A stretch of DNA of 64,000 nt. It comes from Georgenia thermotolerans. Lineage in GTDB: Bacteria > Actinomycetota > Actinomycetes > Actinomycetales > Actinomycetaceae. The stretch spans positions 1 to 64,000 of the forward strand of contig NZ_VUKF01000005.1 in the NCBI RefSeq assembly GCF_009193185.1. Direction: 5' to 3'. Positions within the stretch are counted from its first letter, which is position 1; every line of letters begins with the position of its first letter. Positions 50,599 to 59,673 of the stretch are shown in pieces. The notes under the pieces were generated by a model. The model ran no database searches, was not told the DNA's origin, and saw only the letters and a program-made list of their open reading frames with translations. The position numbers and the translations under genes were made by a program.

Positions 50599-51087
50599 TC
50601 AAGCTTGCGCACCGGTCTCGACCGGGCGCCCGAGGGACCGGCTCCGTCCCCGGAACTCGGCCACGGTCGTGTGGCCTCCGTCGGCGTCCGTGCGGCTGAT
50701 CGAGACGTCGTAGATCCCGGATCGGCCCGCACCGCTGCGCCGCATGGCGGTGGCCAACAGCTGGTCTCCCGCCCGCACCGGTGCCAGGAAGGTGATGTCG
50801 AAGCCGGCGGCGACGGTGACCTCGCCGAAGGAGTTGCAGGCGACGGCGAACGCCGTGTCGGCGACGGCGGCGACCAGGGCGCCGTGGCAGCTGCCCCAGC
50901 CGTTGACCATGTCCTCGCGGACCGTCATGGCGACGACGGCGTGGCCGGGGCCGACGGCGCACAGCTGCATGCCGAGGGCGGCGGTCGCCCGGTCGTTGGC
51001 GAGCATGACCTCGGCGCTGCGGACGGCGATGGCCTGGGCGGCGCCGGAATCGGCGGCGCCGGAGTGCGCCGCCCGCTCGCTCACCAC
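50599..51087 (-). CDS. paaI: PaaI: hydroxyphenylacetyl-CoA thioesterase
   Basis: 162 residues, hot-dog fold. The catalytic segment MTVREDMVNGWGSCHGALVAAVADTAFAVACNSFG contains the conserved aspartate, followed by ITFLAPVRAGDQLLATAMRR. PaaI hydrolyses dead-end phenylacetyl-CoA derivatives so CoA is not trapped. It overlaps the upstream dehydrogenase gene by 7 bp. Confidence 0.92.
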   Translation of the reverse strand: MVSERAAHSGAADSGAAQAIAVRSAEVMLANDRATAALGMQLCAVGPGHAVVAMTVREDMVNGWGSCHGALVAAVADTAFAVACNSFGEVTVAAGFDITFLAPVRAGDQLLATAMRRSGAGRSGIYDVSISRTDADGGHTTVAEFRGRSRSLGRPVETGAQA

Positions 51088-51929
51088 TGGTAGAACCCCT
51101 CCCCCGTCTTGCGCCCCAGCTTCCCGGCCGCGACGAGGTCGCGCAGGATCTGCGGCGGCTCGAAGCGCGCGCCGACGTGCTCGGCGAGGTGCGAGGCGAC
51201 GGCGAGTCGTACGTCGAGGCCGACGATGTCGGTGGTGCGCAGGGGCCCGACCGGGTGGCGGTAGCCCAGCGTCATCGCGGTGTCGATATCGGCGGCGGAG
51301 GCGACCCCCTCCTCCAGCATGCGCATGGCCTCGAGGGCGATGGCGACACCGAGGCGGCTGGAGGCGAATCCGGGCGAGTCGGTGACGGTGATGGCCGTCT
51401 TGCCCAGCGCGGTGACCCAGCGCTGTGCCCGTGCCACGAGGGCAGCGTCGGTCTTGGCGCCGACGACGATCTCGACCAGGTCGCTGGCCGGAACCGGGTT
51501 GAAGAAGTGGAGGCCGAGGAAGCGTTCCGGTCGGTGAAGCCGCGCGGCAAGTCCGTCGATCGACAAGGAGCTGGTGTTCGTCGCCAGGGCGGCAACCCGG
51601 GCCGCCCCTTCGATCGTGTCGAGGATCCTGGCCTTGAGGTCGGCGTCCTCCGGGACGGCCTCGATCACCAGCTCTGCCGAGGAGAGAGCGTGGGCATCGT
51701 GGCTCACCTCGAGCCGGGCGACGTAGTCCTCGATGCTGTGGTCGAGCGTGCCGCGATCCTGGGCGACGGTGAGGCTCTTCACGACGCGATCGCGAGCGGC
51801 CGCAGCCGCACCCGGGCTGACCTCGATGACGGTGACATCCGCCCCCGAGACGAGAAAGGCATGGGCGATGCCGGCGCCCATGCGGCCGCCGCCGTAGACT
51901 CCGACACGGGCGGGCAGGATGCCGGTCAT
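51081..51929 (-). CDS. paaH: PaaH: 3-hydroxyacyl-CoA dehydrogenase
   Basis: 282 residues. The NAD fold VGVYGGGRMGAGIAHAFLVSGADVTVIEVSP begins the protein. The catalytic region is FLGLHFFNPVPASDLVEIVVGAKTD and DSPGFASSRLGVAIALEAMRMLEEG. PaaH oxidises the hydroxyadipyl-CoA intermediate. The C-terminal domain is the dimerising helical one. It lies 34 bp downstream of paaE in the leftward operon. Confidence 0.92.
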   Translation of the reverse strand: MTGILPARVGVYGGGRMGAGIAHAFLVSGADVTVIEVSPGAAAAARDRVVKSLTVAQDRGTLDHSIEDYVARLEVSHDAHALSSAELVIEAVPEDADLKARILDTIEGAARVAALATNTSSLSIDGLAARLHRPERFLGLHFFNPVPASDLVEIVVGAKTDAALVARAQRWVTALGKTAITVTDSPGFASSRLGVAIALEAMRMLEEGVASAADIDTAMTLGYRHPVGPLRTTDIVGLDVRLAVASHLAEHVGARFEPPQILRDLVAAGKLGRKTGEGFYQW

Positions 51930-51963
51930 CGGTCTGGGTCCTTTCGGCGTTCCGGTGAGGCGG

Positions 51964-53052
51964 TCAGGCGTCGAAGTCGACAGTGACGCTGGCGCCGACC
52001 GGATAGGACTGGCAGGTCAGCACGAACCCGGCGTCGATTTCCGCCGGCTCGAGCGCGTAGTTGCGTCGCATGTCGACCTCGCCGTCGGTCACCCTGGCGC
52101 GACACGTGCCGCACACGCCGCCCTTGCAGGCGAAGGGCAGGTCGGGCCGCGACGCCTGGGCGGCGTCGAGGATGGTCTGGTCCTGAGGCATCGCCGCGGT
52201 GGCCGAGCGTCCGTCGAGGATCACCGTGACATCGGTGGTGGGGCCGTCGGGGCCTGGCGTCACGCGCCTGAGCTCGGGCGGCGGGGCGTCCGCGTAGAAG
52301 AGCTCGACGTGGATACGGCCGGGGCTGACTCCGAGCTCGGTGAGCACCTCGCGCGCGTCGTTGATCATGGCGAACGGGCCGCACAGCCAGATGTCGTCGA
52401 ACAGCTCGACCGGCAGCAGCACGTCGAGGATCCGCCGGAGGCGGTCGGCGTCCAGGCGACCGGAGAAGAGCTCCACGTCGCGAGGCTCTCGGGACAGCAC
52501 GTGCACGACCTGCAGCCGGGCGCCGAAGGTGTTCTTCAGGTCGCCGAGCTCCTCGGCGAACATCACTGACCGGCTGGTGCGGTTGCCGTAGAGCAGGGCA
52601 ACCTCGGCGTCACCGTGGGCGAGCAGCGAGCTGGTGATCGACAGCAGCGGGGTGATGCCCGAGCCGACGGCGATGCAGAGATGCCGCCCGCCGGCCCGCG
52701 GATTCGCGGTGAACGTGCCGGTGGGCCCCTGAACCTCGATCTGGTCGCCCGGTCGCACCTGCCGCGCGAGCCAGCCGGAGAAGATCCCGTCGGGGATCTC
52801 GCGGACCCCGATCCGCGGACGTGCCCCCACGGGCGCACAGATGGAGTACGACCGCCGCTCCTCGCGCCCGCCGACGGTGCGGCGCAGGGTGAGCGACTGC
52901 CCCGGGGCGAACGCGTACGCGTCGGCCAGCTCCGGCGGCACGTCGAAGGTGACGGCCACGGCGTCGTCGCACAGGTGCTCGACGTCGGCGACGGTCAGCG
53001 CGTGGAAGGGCGCCGAGCGGGCAGAGCGCGCCGGGGAGTGGGCGACGACCAC
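51964..53052 (-). CDS. paaE: PaaE: reductase subunit of phenylacetyl-CoA epoxidase
   Basis: 362 residues. N-terminal FAD/NAD(P) reductase module (FAPGQSLTLRRTV, EERRSYSICAPVG, GSGITPLLSITSSLLAHG) and a C-terminal plant-type 2Fe-2S ferredoxin domain whose cysteines are in PFACKGGVCGTCRARVTDG and LTCQSYP. It passes electrons from NADPH to the PaaA diiron site. Only three bases separate it from paaD. Confidence 0.95.
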   Translation of the reverse strand: MVVAHSPARSARSAPFHALTVADVEHLCDDAVAVTFDVPPELADAYAFAPGQSLTLRRTVGGREERRSYSICAPVGARPRIGVREIPDGIFSGWLARQVRPGDQIEVQGPTGTFTANPRAGGRHLCIAVGSGITPLLSITSSLLAHGDAEVALLYGNRTSRSVMFAEELGDLKNTFGARLQVVHVLSREPRDVELFSGRLDADRLRRILDVLLPVELFDDIWLCGPFAMINDAREVLTELGVSPGRIHVELFYADAPPPELRRVTPGPDGPTTDVTVILDGRSATAAMPQDQTILDAAQASRPDLPFACKGGVCGTCRARVTDGEVDMRRNYALEPAEIDAGFVLTCQSYPVGASVTVDFDA

Positions 53053-53055
53053 GGC

Positions 53056-53559
53056 TCAGATCTCCTTCACGTGCTCGAAGGGCTCGAGGCACGAGGTGCA
53101 GCGGTAGAGCGCCTTGCACGCGGTCGCCCCGAACTCGGACGTCAGCTCGACGGCCTGCGAGCCGCAGCGGGGGCAGCTGAGCCGGCGCCGGGTGGGCAGG
53201 AGCGTCAGGGCGATCGGGCCCGAGGGTCGAGGCGCCTTGCCGGGGGCGGACAGGCCGTGGTCGCGCAGCGCCTGGCGGCCGCGTTCGGTGATCCATTCGC
53301 TGGACCAGGCCGGGCTGAGCGCGATCTCGACCCGGGCGTCGTACCCGGCGTCGCGCAGCTTGTGCAGCAGGTCGTCGCGCATGGCTGCCATCGCCGGGCA
53401 GCCGGAGTAGGTCGGCGTGATCGTGACGACGACGCCACTGCCGGACTGCCGTACGCCGCGCAGCACCCCCAGGTCCTCGAGGGTGAGCATCGGCATCTCC
53501 GGGTCGGTGACCGACGCGGCGATGGCATACGCGGAGGCCGTCTGGACCGTCACGGTCAC
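53056..53559 (-). CDS. paaD: PaaD: phenylacetate-degradation protein
   Basis: 167 residues from a GTG overlapping the paaC stop by GTGA. The N-terminal half is a MIP18/DUF59-type domain (SVTDPEMPMLTLEDLGVLRGV, TPTYSGCPAMAAMRDDLLHKL). The C-terminal zinc ribbon has CPRCGSQAVELTSEFGATACKALYRCTSCLEPF. PaaD is probably required for iron-sulfur assembly on the epoxidase. Confidence 0.93.
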   Translation of the reverse strand: MTVTVQTASAYAIAASVTDPEMPMLTLEDLGVLRGVRQSGSGVVVTITPTYSGCPAMAAMRDDLLHKLRDAGYDARVEIALSPAWSSEWITERGRQALRDHGLSAPGKAPRPSGPIALTLLPTRRRLSCPRCGSQAVELTSEFGATACKALYRCTSCLEPFEHVKEI

Positions 53560-54509
53560 CACCGCCCCATCGGGTGAGCACGCGCGACCACCTGCATCTC
53601 GGCCAGCATGCGGGACAACGCCTCGGTGTGCAGGCCACTGCGTCCGGTGCGGCCCTGGACCCCGGCCAGCGGCGCCGTCCCGGGGCGGTCGACACCGCTG
53701 ACGGCGAGAAGGTGCTCGAGGACCGCGTCCACCTCGTCGGCCACCTCGGCCGGGTCCACCCCGACGCCGGCGGCCGCGGCTCTCGCCTCGGTCGGGTGCG
53801 TCGACAACGGCTCGGCGTAGAGAGGCCACAGCCAATCCAGACCGCCGAGCAGCCGGTGCCGCGACTCCTCGGTACCCCGGGCGAGGATGAGGAACCAGCG
53901 CCCGGCGAAGTCGCGGTGGTAGGTCAGCTCCTTGACCCCCTTGGCCGCGATCGCGGCCAGCACCGGGTCGCGGCTCTCGACCAGGCGGGCGAACACGGCC
54001 AGCCGGATCGTGGAGAACAGCAGCAGTCGCACGACGGTGTGTGCGAAGTCGCCGTTCGGGACCTCCGCGAGCCGCACGTTGCGGAACTGCTCCGCGTCGC
54101 GGAAGAAGGCCAGGGCGTCCTCCGCGGGAACCGGTGAGCCCTCCGGCAGGGCCGGCACGACCGTCGGGTCGGCGGCCGCGGCACGGGCCAGCAGGAGCCG
54201 CGCCTGGCCGAGGAGGTCGAGGGCGACGTTGGCCAGCGCGATGTCCTCCTCGAGGTCGGGCGCGTTGCTGCACCACTCCGACAAGCGCTGGGACATGACG
54301 AGCGCGTCGTCGCCGAGCATCAGGCAGTAGGTCGCCAGGTCCGTGGCGTCGACGGCGTCGGGCACGGTGGTGTCGACGCCGGCCAGCGGGTCCTCGAAGT
54401 CGGTGCCGAAGGCCCACTGGGAGTCGTCGCCGACGACGTCGTGGTGCTCGAGGAGGGCGTCGTAGACGTTGCCGGCGGCGGTGCTCGGGTCGGGGGTGGG
54501 GGGCGACAT
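53556..54509 (-). CDS. paaC: PaaC: phenylacetyl-CoA epoxidase structural subunit
   Basis: 317 residues, a ferritin-like four-helix bundle without complete diiron ligands, which scaffolds PaaA. Recognisable blocks are LATYCLMLGDDALVMSQRLSEWCSNAPDLEEDIALANVALDLLGQARLLL and IAAKGVKELTYHRDFAGRWFLILARGTEESRHR. The ATG at 54509 follows the paaB stop by seven bases. Confidence 0.93.
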   Translation of the reverse strand: MSPPTPDPSTAAGNVYDALLEHHDVVGDDSQWAFGTDFEDPLAGVDTTVPDAVDATDLATYCLMLGDDALVMSQRLSEWCSNAPDLEEDIALANVALDLLGQARLLLARAAAADPTVVPALPEGSPVPAEDALAFFRDAEQFRNVRLAEVPNGDFAHTVVRLLLFSTIRLAVFARLVESRDPVLAAIAAKGVKELTYHRDFAGRWFLILARGTEESRHRLLGGLDWLWPLYAEPLSTHPTEARAAAAGVGVDPAEVADEVDAVLEHLLAVSGVDRPGTAPLAGVQGRTGRSGLHTEALSRMLAEMQVVARAHPMGRW

Positions 54510-54516
54510 CAGCGGC

Positions 54517-54882
54517 TCACATGTGGGGGACGTCGTCGGGGATGGCGTAGAACGTCGGGTGGCGGTAGACCTTGTCGCCCGACGGCGCGAAGAGCGGGTC
54601 CTTCTCGTCCGGGCTCGAGGCGGTGATGTCGGTGGACCTGACCACCCAGATGCTGACGCCCTCGTTGCGGCGGGTGTAGACGTCGCGGGCGTGCCGGACG
54701 GCCATGTCGTCGTCGGCGGCGTGCAGCGACCCGACGTGGACATGGTTGAGGCCGCGCTTGCCGCGCACGAAGACCTCGTACAGCGGCCACTCGCGCTTGC
54801 TCGCACGGTCCATGGGGGTCGGCCCCTCTTGCGGCGGCGCGGCCCCGTGGCCGCCCTCGCCGGTGACCTCGGGCCCGCTCAC
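54517..54882 (-). CDS. paaB: PaaB: phenylacetyl-CoA epoxidase subunit
   Basis: 121 residues from a GTG overlapping the paaA stop by GTGA. A second start (ATG at 54813, 98 residues) would give the usual family length, and has a GAGGGG ribosome site. Conserved text: [51 protein letters not shown] and [13 protein letters not shown]. Which start is used is undecided. The extra 23 N-terminal residues are Gly/Pro-rich and unlike other PaaB. Confidence 0.9.
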   Translation of the reverse strand: MSGPEVTGEGGHGAAPPQEGPTPMDRASKREWPLYEVFVRGKRGLNHVHVGSLHAADDDMAVRHARDVYTRRNEGVSIWVVRSTDITASSPDEKDPLFAPSGDKVYRHPTFYAIPDDVPHM

Positions 54883-55853
54883 GACGCCTTCTCCTGCTGG
54901 ACGGCGGACCTCTCCGCGAACGCCAGGGCCGCCTCCCGGACCCAGGCACCGTCCTCGTGCGCCCGGCGGCGGTGAGCCAGGCGCTCAGCGTTGCAGGGGC
55001 CGTTGCCCTTGACCACCTGCGTGAACTCCTCCCAGTCGGGCTGGCCGAAGTCGTGGTGACCGCGCGCCTCGTTCCACCTCAGGTCGGGGTCGGGCAACGT
55101 CACGCCCAGCGCCTCGGCCTGGGGCACCGTCATGTCCACGAAGCGCTGCCGCAGGTCGTCGTTGGTGTTGCGCTTGATCCCCCACGCCATGGACCGGGCG
55201 GTGTTGGGCGAGTCCGCGTCGGGCGGGCCGAACATCATCAGCGCCGGCCACCAGAACCGGTTCACCGACTCCTGCACCATCGCGCGCTGCTCGTCGGTGC
55301 CGCGCATCATCGTCATCAGCAGCTCGTACCCCTGCCGCTGGTGGAACGACTCCTCCTTGCAGATCCGGATCATCGCCCGGCCATAGGGTCCGTACGACGT
55401 CCGGCACAGCGGCACCTGGTTGCAGATCGCGGCGCCGTCGACCAGCCAGCCGATCGTGCCGACGTCGGCGTAGGACAGCGTCGGGTAGTTGAAGATCGAG
55501 GAGTACTTCTGCCTGCCGGCCAGGAGCATCTCGGTCAGCTCCTGGCGCGACACGCCAAGGGTCTCGGTGGCCGAGTAGAGGTAGAGCCCGTGGCCCGCCT
55601 CGTCCTGGACCTTGGCCAGCAGGATCGCCTTGCGGCGCAACGACGGGGCCCGGCCGATCCAGTTGCCCTCGGGCTGCATCCCGATGATCTCGGAGTGCGC
55701 ATGCTGCGCGACCTGGCGCACCAGGGTCTTCCGGTAGCCCTCCGGCATCCAGTCCCGCGGCTCGATCCGGTCGCTGCGGCCGACGGTCGCCTCGAACCGC
55801 TCGAGCAGCTCGCGCTCGGCATCCGGGTCGATCTCGGCGTCCGTCGTGCGCAT
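54879..55853 (-). CDS. paaA: PaaA: catalytic diiron subunit of phenylacetyl-CoA epoxidase
   Basis: 324 residues from the ATG at 55853, which has GAGGAGG four bases before it; a longer reading upstream is unlikely. The diiron ligands are in the helices [20 protein letters not shown] and [19 protein letters not shown], with [17 protein letters not shown]. PaaA epoxidises phenylacetyl-CoA with O2. It is the first gene of the leftward paaA-B-C-D-E-H-I operon, divergent from paaZ. Confidence 0.96.
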   Translation of the reverse strand: MRTTDAEIDPDAERELLERFEATVGRSDRIEPRDWMPEGYRKTLVRQVAQHAHSEIIGMQPEGNWIGRAPSLRRKAILLAKVQDEAGHGLYLYSATETLGVSRQELTEMLLAGRQKYSSIFNYPTLSYADVGTIGWLVDGAAICNQVPLCRTSYGPYGRAMIRICKEESFHQRQGYELLMTMMRGTDEQRAMVQESVNRFWWPALMMFGPPDADSPNTARSMAWGIKRNTNDDLRQRFVDMTVPQAEALGVTLPDPDLRWNEARGHHDFGQPDWEEFTQVVKGNGPCNAERLAHRRRAHEDGAWVREAALAFAERSAVQQEKAS

Positions 55854-55877
55854 GATGCCTCCTCGCATCAAGCCATT

Positions 55878-55895
55878 ACTGACCGTTCGGTCTGT
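55878..55895. promoter_or_regulatory. Candidate TetR/PaaR operator between paaA and paaZ
   Basis: actgaccgttcggtctgt, nearly symmetrical (7 of 8 arm bases pair around a two-base centre), with the CCG-N2-CGG core common to TetR-family sites near paa genes. A TTGACA -35-like hexamer for paaZ begins at 55900, so a repressor here could block both directions. Confidence 0.65.
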
Positions 55896-55971
55896 TACCT
55901 TGACACGCGGAGGGCCGGCCACGCAAGCGGTCGCGCAGACGTCCGCCAACCGAGACTGGGATGGAGCCTTC

Positions 55972-57999
55972 GTGACTGGGATGCTGGAGAGCTACGCCGC
56001 CGGGAGCTGGTTCCGGGCCGACGACGAGGGCCGGCCGGTCCGTGACGCCACCACGGGCGAGGAGGTCGCCCGGATCAGCTCGACCGGCCTCGATCTCGGC
56101 GCCATGGTGCAGCACGCGCGCACGGTCGGCGGGCCGGCGCTGCGGTCGCTGACCTTCCACGAGCGCGCCGGGCTGCTCAAGGCGATGGCCAAGGACCTCA
56201 CGGCGCACAAGGACGAGCTCTACGAGCTCTCCTACGCCACCGGGGCGACGCGCCGCGACTCCGCCGTCGACATCGACGGCGGCATCGGCACGGTCTTCTC
56301 GATCGCCAGCAAGGGCACCCGCGCGATGCCCAACGACACCGTCTACCTCGACGGCGACACCGAGCGGCTCGGCCGCACAGGCAGCTTCGTCGGACAGCAT
56401 CTGTACACGTCGCGGCCCGGCGTCGCGGTCCAGATCAACGCGTTCAACTTCCCGGTCTGGGGGATGCTCGAGAAGCTGGCGCCCGCCTTCCTCGCCGGCG
56501 CACCGACCATCGTCAAGCCGGCCGCCCCCACGGCGTACCTCGCCGAGGCCGTCGTCCGCCGCATCATCGACTCCGGCCTCCTCCCGGAGGGCACCTTGCA
56601 GCTCCTCTGCGGCAGCCCGCACGGCCTGCTCGACGAGCTCACCGTGCAGGACCACGTCAGCTTCACCGGCTCCGCGCACACCGCCGGCCTGCTGCGCACC
56701 CACCCGAGCGTGCTGGGCGGCGGCGTCGAGCTGACCGTGGAGGCCGACTCGCTGAACTGCTCGATCCTGGGACCGGACGTCACCTCCGACGCCCCCGAGC
56801 TCGACCTGTTCGTCAAGGGCGTCGTGACCGAGATGACCGTCAAGGCCGGGCAGAAGTGCACCGCGATCCGCCGCGTCATCGTCCCGCGCCACGCGATGGA
56901 CACCGTCGCGGAGGCCATCACCGCCCGGCTGGCGCGAACCACCGTCGGCAACCCCCGCTCCGAGGACGTCCGGATGGGCGCCCTGGTCAGCCTCGACCAG
57001 CGCGAGGAGGTGCGCAAGGCGATCCAGTCGCTGCGAGCCTCCTCCGAGATCGTCTTCGGCGACCCCGATCGCAGCGACGTCATCGACGCGGACGCCGAGC
57101 GCGGCGCGTTCCTCTCCCCCGTCCTCCTCAGGGCCGCCGACGGCGCCGCCGAGCCGCACGACGTCGAGGCGTTCGGCCCGGTGAGCACGCTCATCGCCTA
57201 CGACGACGTCGCCCACGCGGTTGCCCTCGCCGCGCGGGGCAGGGGCAGCCTCGCCGGCTCGCTGGTGACGCACGACGCCGACGTCGCGCGGGAGGTCGTC
57301 CTCGGCCTCGCGCCCTGGCACGGCCGCATCCTCGTGCTCGACCGGGACGACGCCCCCGAGTCGACCGGCCACGGCTCCCCGCTCCCCGTGCTCGTCCACG
57401 GCGGACCGGGCCGGGCCGGCGGCGGCGAGGAGCTCGGCGGCATCCGCGGCGTCCTGCACCACATGCAGCGCACCGCCATCCAGGCCTCCCCCGACATGCT
57501 CACCGCGATCACCGGCCGATGGACCACCGGCTCGGCCCGGCGCGAGGACGGCATGCACCCGTTCCGCAAGAGCCTGGCCGACCTGCGCATCGGCGACACG
57601 ATCGCGTCGGAGCCGCGAGCGGTCACGCTGGCCGACATCGACCACTTCGCCGAGTTCACCGGCGACAGGTTCTATGCCCACACCGACCCCGAGGCGGCGG
57701 CACGGAACCCGCTCTTCGGCGGGATCGTCGCTCACGGTTACCTGGTCGTCTCCCTGGCCGCGGGGCTGTTCGTCGACCCAGCACCGGGCCCGGTGCTGGC
57801 GAACTTCGGCGTCGACAACCTGCGCTTCCTCACCCCCGTGAAGGCCGACGACTCGATCGCGGTGACCCTCACGGTCAAGCAGATCACCCCGCGCACCTCC
57901 GCCGACTACGGCGAGGTCCGCTGGGACGCCGTCGTCACCAATGACGCCGGCGAGTCGGTCGCGACCTACGACGTCCTCACCCTCGTCAGCAAGGAGTGA
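55972..57999 (+). CDS. paaZ: PaaZ: oxepin-CoA hydrolase / semialdehyde dehydrogenase
   Basis: 675 residues, bifunctional. The N-terminal 520 residues are an aldehyde dehydrogenase with [30 protein letters not shown], the Glu region [16 protein letters not shown] and the catalytic Cys in [12 protein letters not shown] near residue 300. The last 150 residues are an (R)-specific hydratase domain with [40 protein letters not shown], whose Asp and His open the oxepin ring. A GTG at 55972 with GGAG before it is preferred; an ATG at 55981 is possible. It lies alone on the plus strand, divergent from paaA. Confidence 0.94.
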   Translation: MTGMLESYAAGSWFRADDEGRPVRDATTGEEVARISSTGLDLGAMVQHARTVGGPALRSLTFHERAGLLKAMAKDLTAHKDELYELSYATGATRRDSAVDIDGGIGTVFSIASKGTRAMPNDTVYLDGDTERLGRTGSFVGQHLYTSRPGVAVQINAFNFPVWGMLEKLAPAFLAGAPTIVKPAAPTAYLAEAVVRRIIDSGLLPEGTLQLLCGSPHGLLDELTVQDHVSFTGSAHTAGLLRTHPSVLGGGVELTVEADSLNCSILGPDVTSDAPELDLFVKGVVTEMTVKAGQKCTAIRRVIVPRHAMDTVAEAITARLARTTVGNPRSEDVRMGALVSLDQREEVRKAIQSLRASSEIVFGDPDRSDVIDADAERGAFLSPVLLRAADGAAEPHDVEAFGPVSTLIAYDDVAHAVALAARGRGSLAGSLVTHDADVAREVVLGLAPWHGRILVLDRDDAPESTGHGSPLPVLVHGGPGRAGGGEELGGIRGVLHHMQRTAIQASPDMLTAITGRWTTGSARREDGMHPFRKSLADLRIGDTIASEPRAVTLADIDHFAEFTGDRFYAHTDPEAAARNPLFGGIVAHGYLVVSLAAGLFVDPAPGPVLANFGVDNLRFLTPVKADDSIAVTLTVKQITPRTSADYGEVRWDAVVTNDAGESVATYDVLTLVSKE

Positions 58000-58041
58000 G
58001 GCGCCTGAGGCACCGCGTTCCGGCGCCGGGCCTCGCACGAT

Positions 58042-58081
58042 GTCCGCTCACCCGCCTCGAAGTCCGCTCACCCGCCTCGAA
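58042..58081. repeat. Perfect 20-bp tandem duplication before paaG-like gene
   Basis: gtccgctcacccgcctcgaa occurs twice with no gap, ending just before the AGGAGG ribosome site of the next gene. It lies in the 97-bp gap between paaZ and that gene. Confidence 0.9.
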
Positions 58082-58096
58082 CAGGAGGACACGACC

Positions 58097-58885
58097 TTGA
58101 GCACGAGCCTCGTCACCCGGGACGGCACCGTCGCCACCGTGACCCTGAACCGGCCCGACCGACGGAACGCGCTGAACGAGACGCTGAAGGCAGCGCTTCT
58201 CGAGGCGCTCACGGACGTCGGCACGGACGAGACGGTCCGCGCCGTCGTCCTCGCCGCCGAGGGGCAGGCATTCTGCGTCGGCCAGGACCTGGCCGAGCAC
58301 GCCGATCGGCTCTCCGCGGACGGTCCCGCTGCCGCCTTCGAGACCGTGCCGAACCACTACGCGCCGATCGTCGAGGCGCTGGCAACGATGCCCAAGCCCG
58401 TCGTGGCGGCAGTCAACGGGACGTGCGTGGGAGCCGGGCTCGGCCTCGCGCTCGCCTGCGACCTGCGCGTCTTCGCCGAGGACGCGACCCTGGGCACCGC
58501 CTTCACCGGTATCGGGCTCACCTGCGACTCGGGGCTCTCGGCCACGCTGACGCGGTCGGTGGGCGAGTCGCGCGCGCGAGAGCTGGTGCTGCTCGGCAAG
58601 ACGTTCACGCCGGCCGATGCCGTCGGTTGGGGCATCGCGGGGCAGATCGTTCCACGGGCGGACGTCCACGCGACCGCGGCGCGTCTCGCAGCCGATTTCG
58701 CCGCCGGCCCGACCGTGGCGTTCGCCGAGTCCAAGCAGCTCATCGCCGGCGCACTGGATCGCAGCTTCGCAGCCACGCTCCGGGCCGAGGCGGAGGCGCA
58801 AGACAGGTGCGGCGCGACCAGTGACCACCGCGACGCCGTGAACGCGTTCATCAGGAAGTCGAGACCCACCTTCACCGGTCGGTGA
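58097..58885 (+). CDS. paaG: Enoyl-CoA hydratase/isomerase, probable PaaG
   Basis: 262 residues from a TTG at 58097, which has AGGAGG eight bases before it. Crotonase motifs: TLNRPDRRNALNETL, the oxyanion-hole segments AFCVGQDLAEH and AAVNGTCVGAGLGLALACDLRVFAEDATLGTAFTGIGL, with a Cys-Asp pair (TCDSG) where PaaG has its catalytic Asp. PaaG isomerises the epoxide product of PaaABCE to oxepin-CoA. The assignment to PaaG rests on place beside paaZ and the Asp; PaaF is the alternative. Confidence 0.85.
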   Translation: MSTSLVTRDGTVATVTLNRPDRRNALNETLKAALLEALTDVGTDETVRAVVLAAEGQAFCVGQDLAEHADRLSADGPAAAFETVPNHYAPIVEALATMPKPVVAAVNGTCVGAGLGLALACDLRVFAEDATLGTAFTGIGLTCDSGLSATLTRSVGESRARELVLLGKTFTPADAVGWGIAGQIVPRADVHATAARLAADFAAGPTVAFAESKQLIAGALDRSFAATLRAEAEAQDRCGATSDHRDAVNAFIRKSRPTFTGR

Positions 58886-58932
58886 GATCCGCAGCGCTCA
58901 GCTGACGGCGCCGACCGCGGCAGGCATTCCGG

Positions 58933-59673
58933 TCATGTCTTCCTCCGCTCGAGGAACGCCGTCATGCGGCGCTGCTTCTCGGGGCTCTCGAACAGCTCGG
59001 CCTGCAGCGCGAGATCGATCGCGGGGTGCGCGTCGGCGGGGGCGTTCAGCGCGGTCTTGGTGTGGCGGATCGCGAGGGGATCGTTCGCGACGACGCGGTC
59101 GACGATCGCGTGCGCGGCCGCCTCCAGGTCGGCGGGCGGGTGAACCGACGAGAAGATGCCCCAGGCCAGCGCCTCCTCGGCGCCGAGCACCCGCCCGGTC
59201 AGCAGGAGCTCGGCGGCGCGAGCGTGTCCGACGATGCGCGGCAGGCGCCACGTCGCTCCGGCCGCGGCGATGATGCCCAGACCCGGCTCGGGGTTGCCGA
59301 TGCGCACGTCGGTGGTCGCGATGCGGATGTCGGCGGCGTAGGCGAGCTCCGCGCCGCCGCCGAGTGCGTACCCGTCGACCGCCGCGATCACCGGAAGCGG
59401 CAGCCGGCTGATGCGGTCGAAGACGTGCGTGTTGATGCCGCGTCGGGCGTCGTCGGCACGGCGGTCGCGCAGCTGGCCGATGTCGGCGCCCGACGCGAAC
59501 ACTCCGCCGGCGCCGGTGAGCACCAGCACCCGGGGCGCGCCCTCGAGCTCGTCGCACAGGTCGTGCAGACGGTCCACGAGCTCCTGGTCGATCGCGTTGC
59601 GGGTCGCGGGTCGGTTCAGGGTCGCCACGACGCGATCGCCGTCCTCGACGACGCGGAGCACCTCGTCAGCCAT
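58933..59673 (-). CDS. Enoyl-CoA hydratase, crotonase family
   Basis: 246 residues. VATLNRPATRNAIDQEL, the oxyanion-hole ASGADIGQLRD and VDGYALGGGAELAYAADIRIAT, and GNPEPGLGIIAAAGATWRLPRIVG are present. It may serve as PaaF (2,3-dehydroadipyl-CoA hydratase) or as the hydratase of branched-chain acyl-CoA breakdown. It overlaps the thiolase gene by 8 bp and is convergent with the paaG-like gene. Last gene of the leftward bkd-thiolase unit. Confidence 0.88.
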   Translation of the reverse strand: MADEVLRVVEDGDRVVATLNRPATRNAIDQELVDRLHDLCDELEGAPRVLVLTGAGGVFASGADIGQLRDRRADDARRGINTHVFDRISRLPLPVIAAVDGYALGGGAELAYAADIRIATTDVRIGNPEPGLGIIAAAGATWRLPRIVGHARAAELLLTGRVLGAEEALAWGIFSSVHPPADLEAAAHAIVDRVVANDPLAIRHTKTALNAPADAHPAIDLALQAELFESPEKQRRMTAFLERRKT

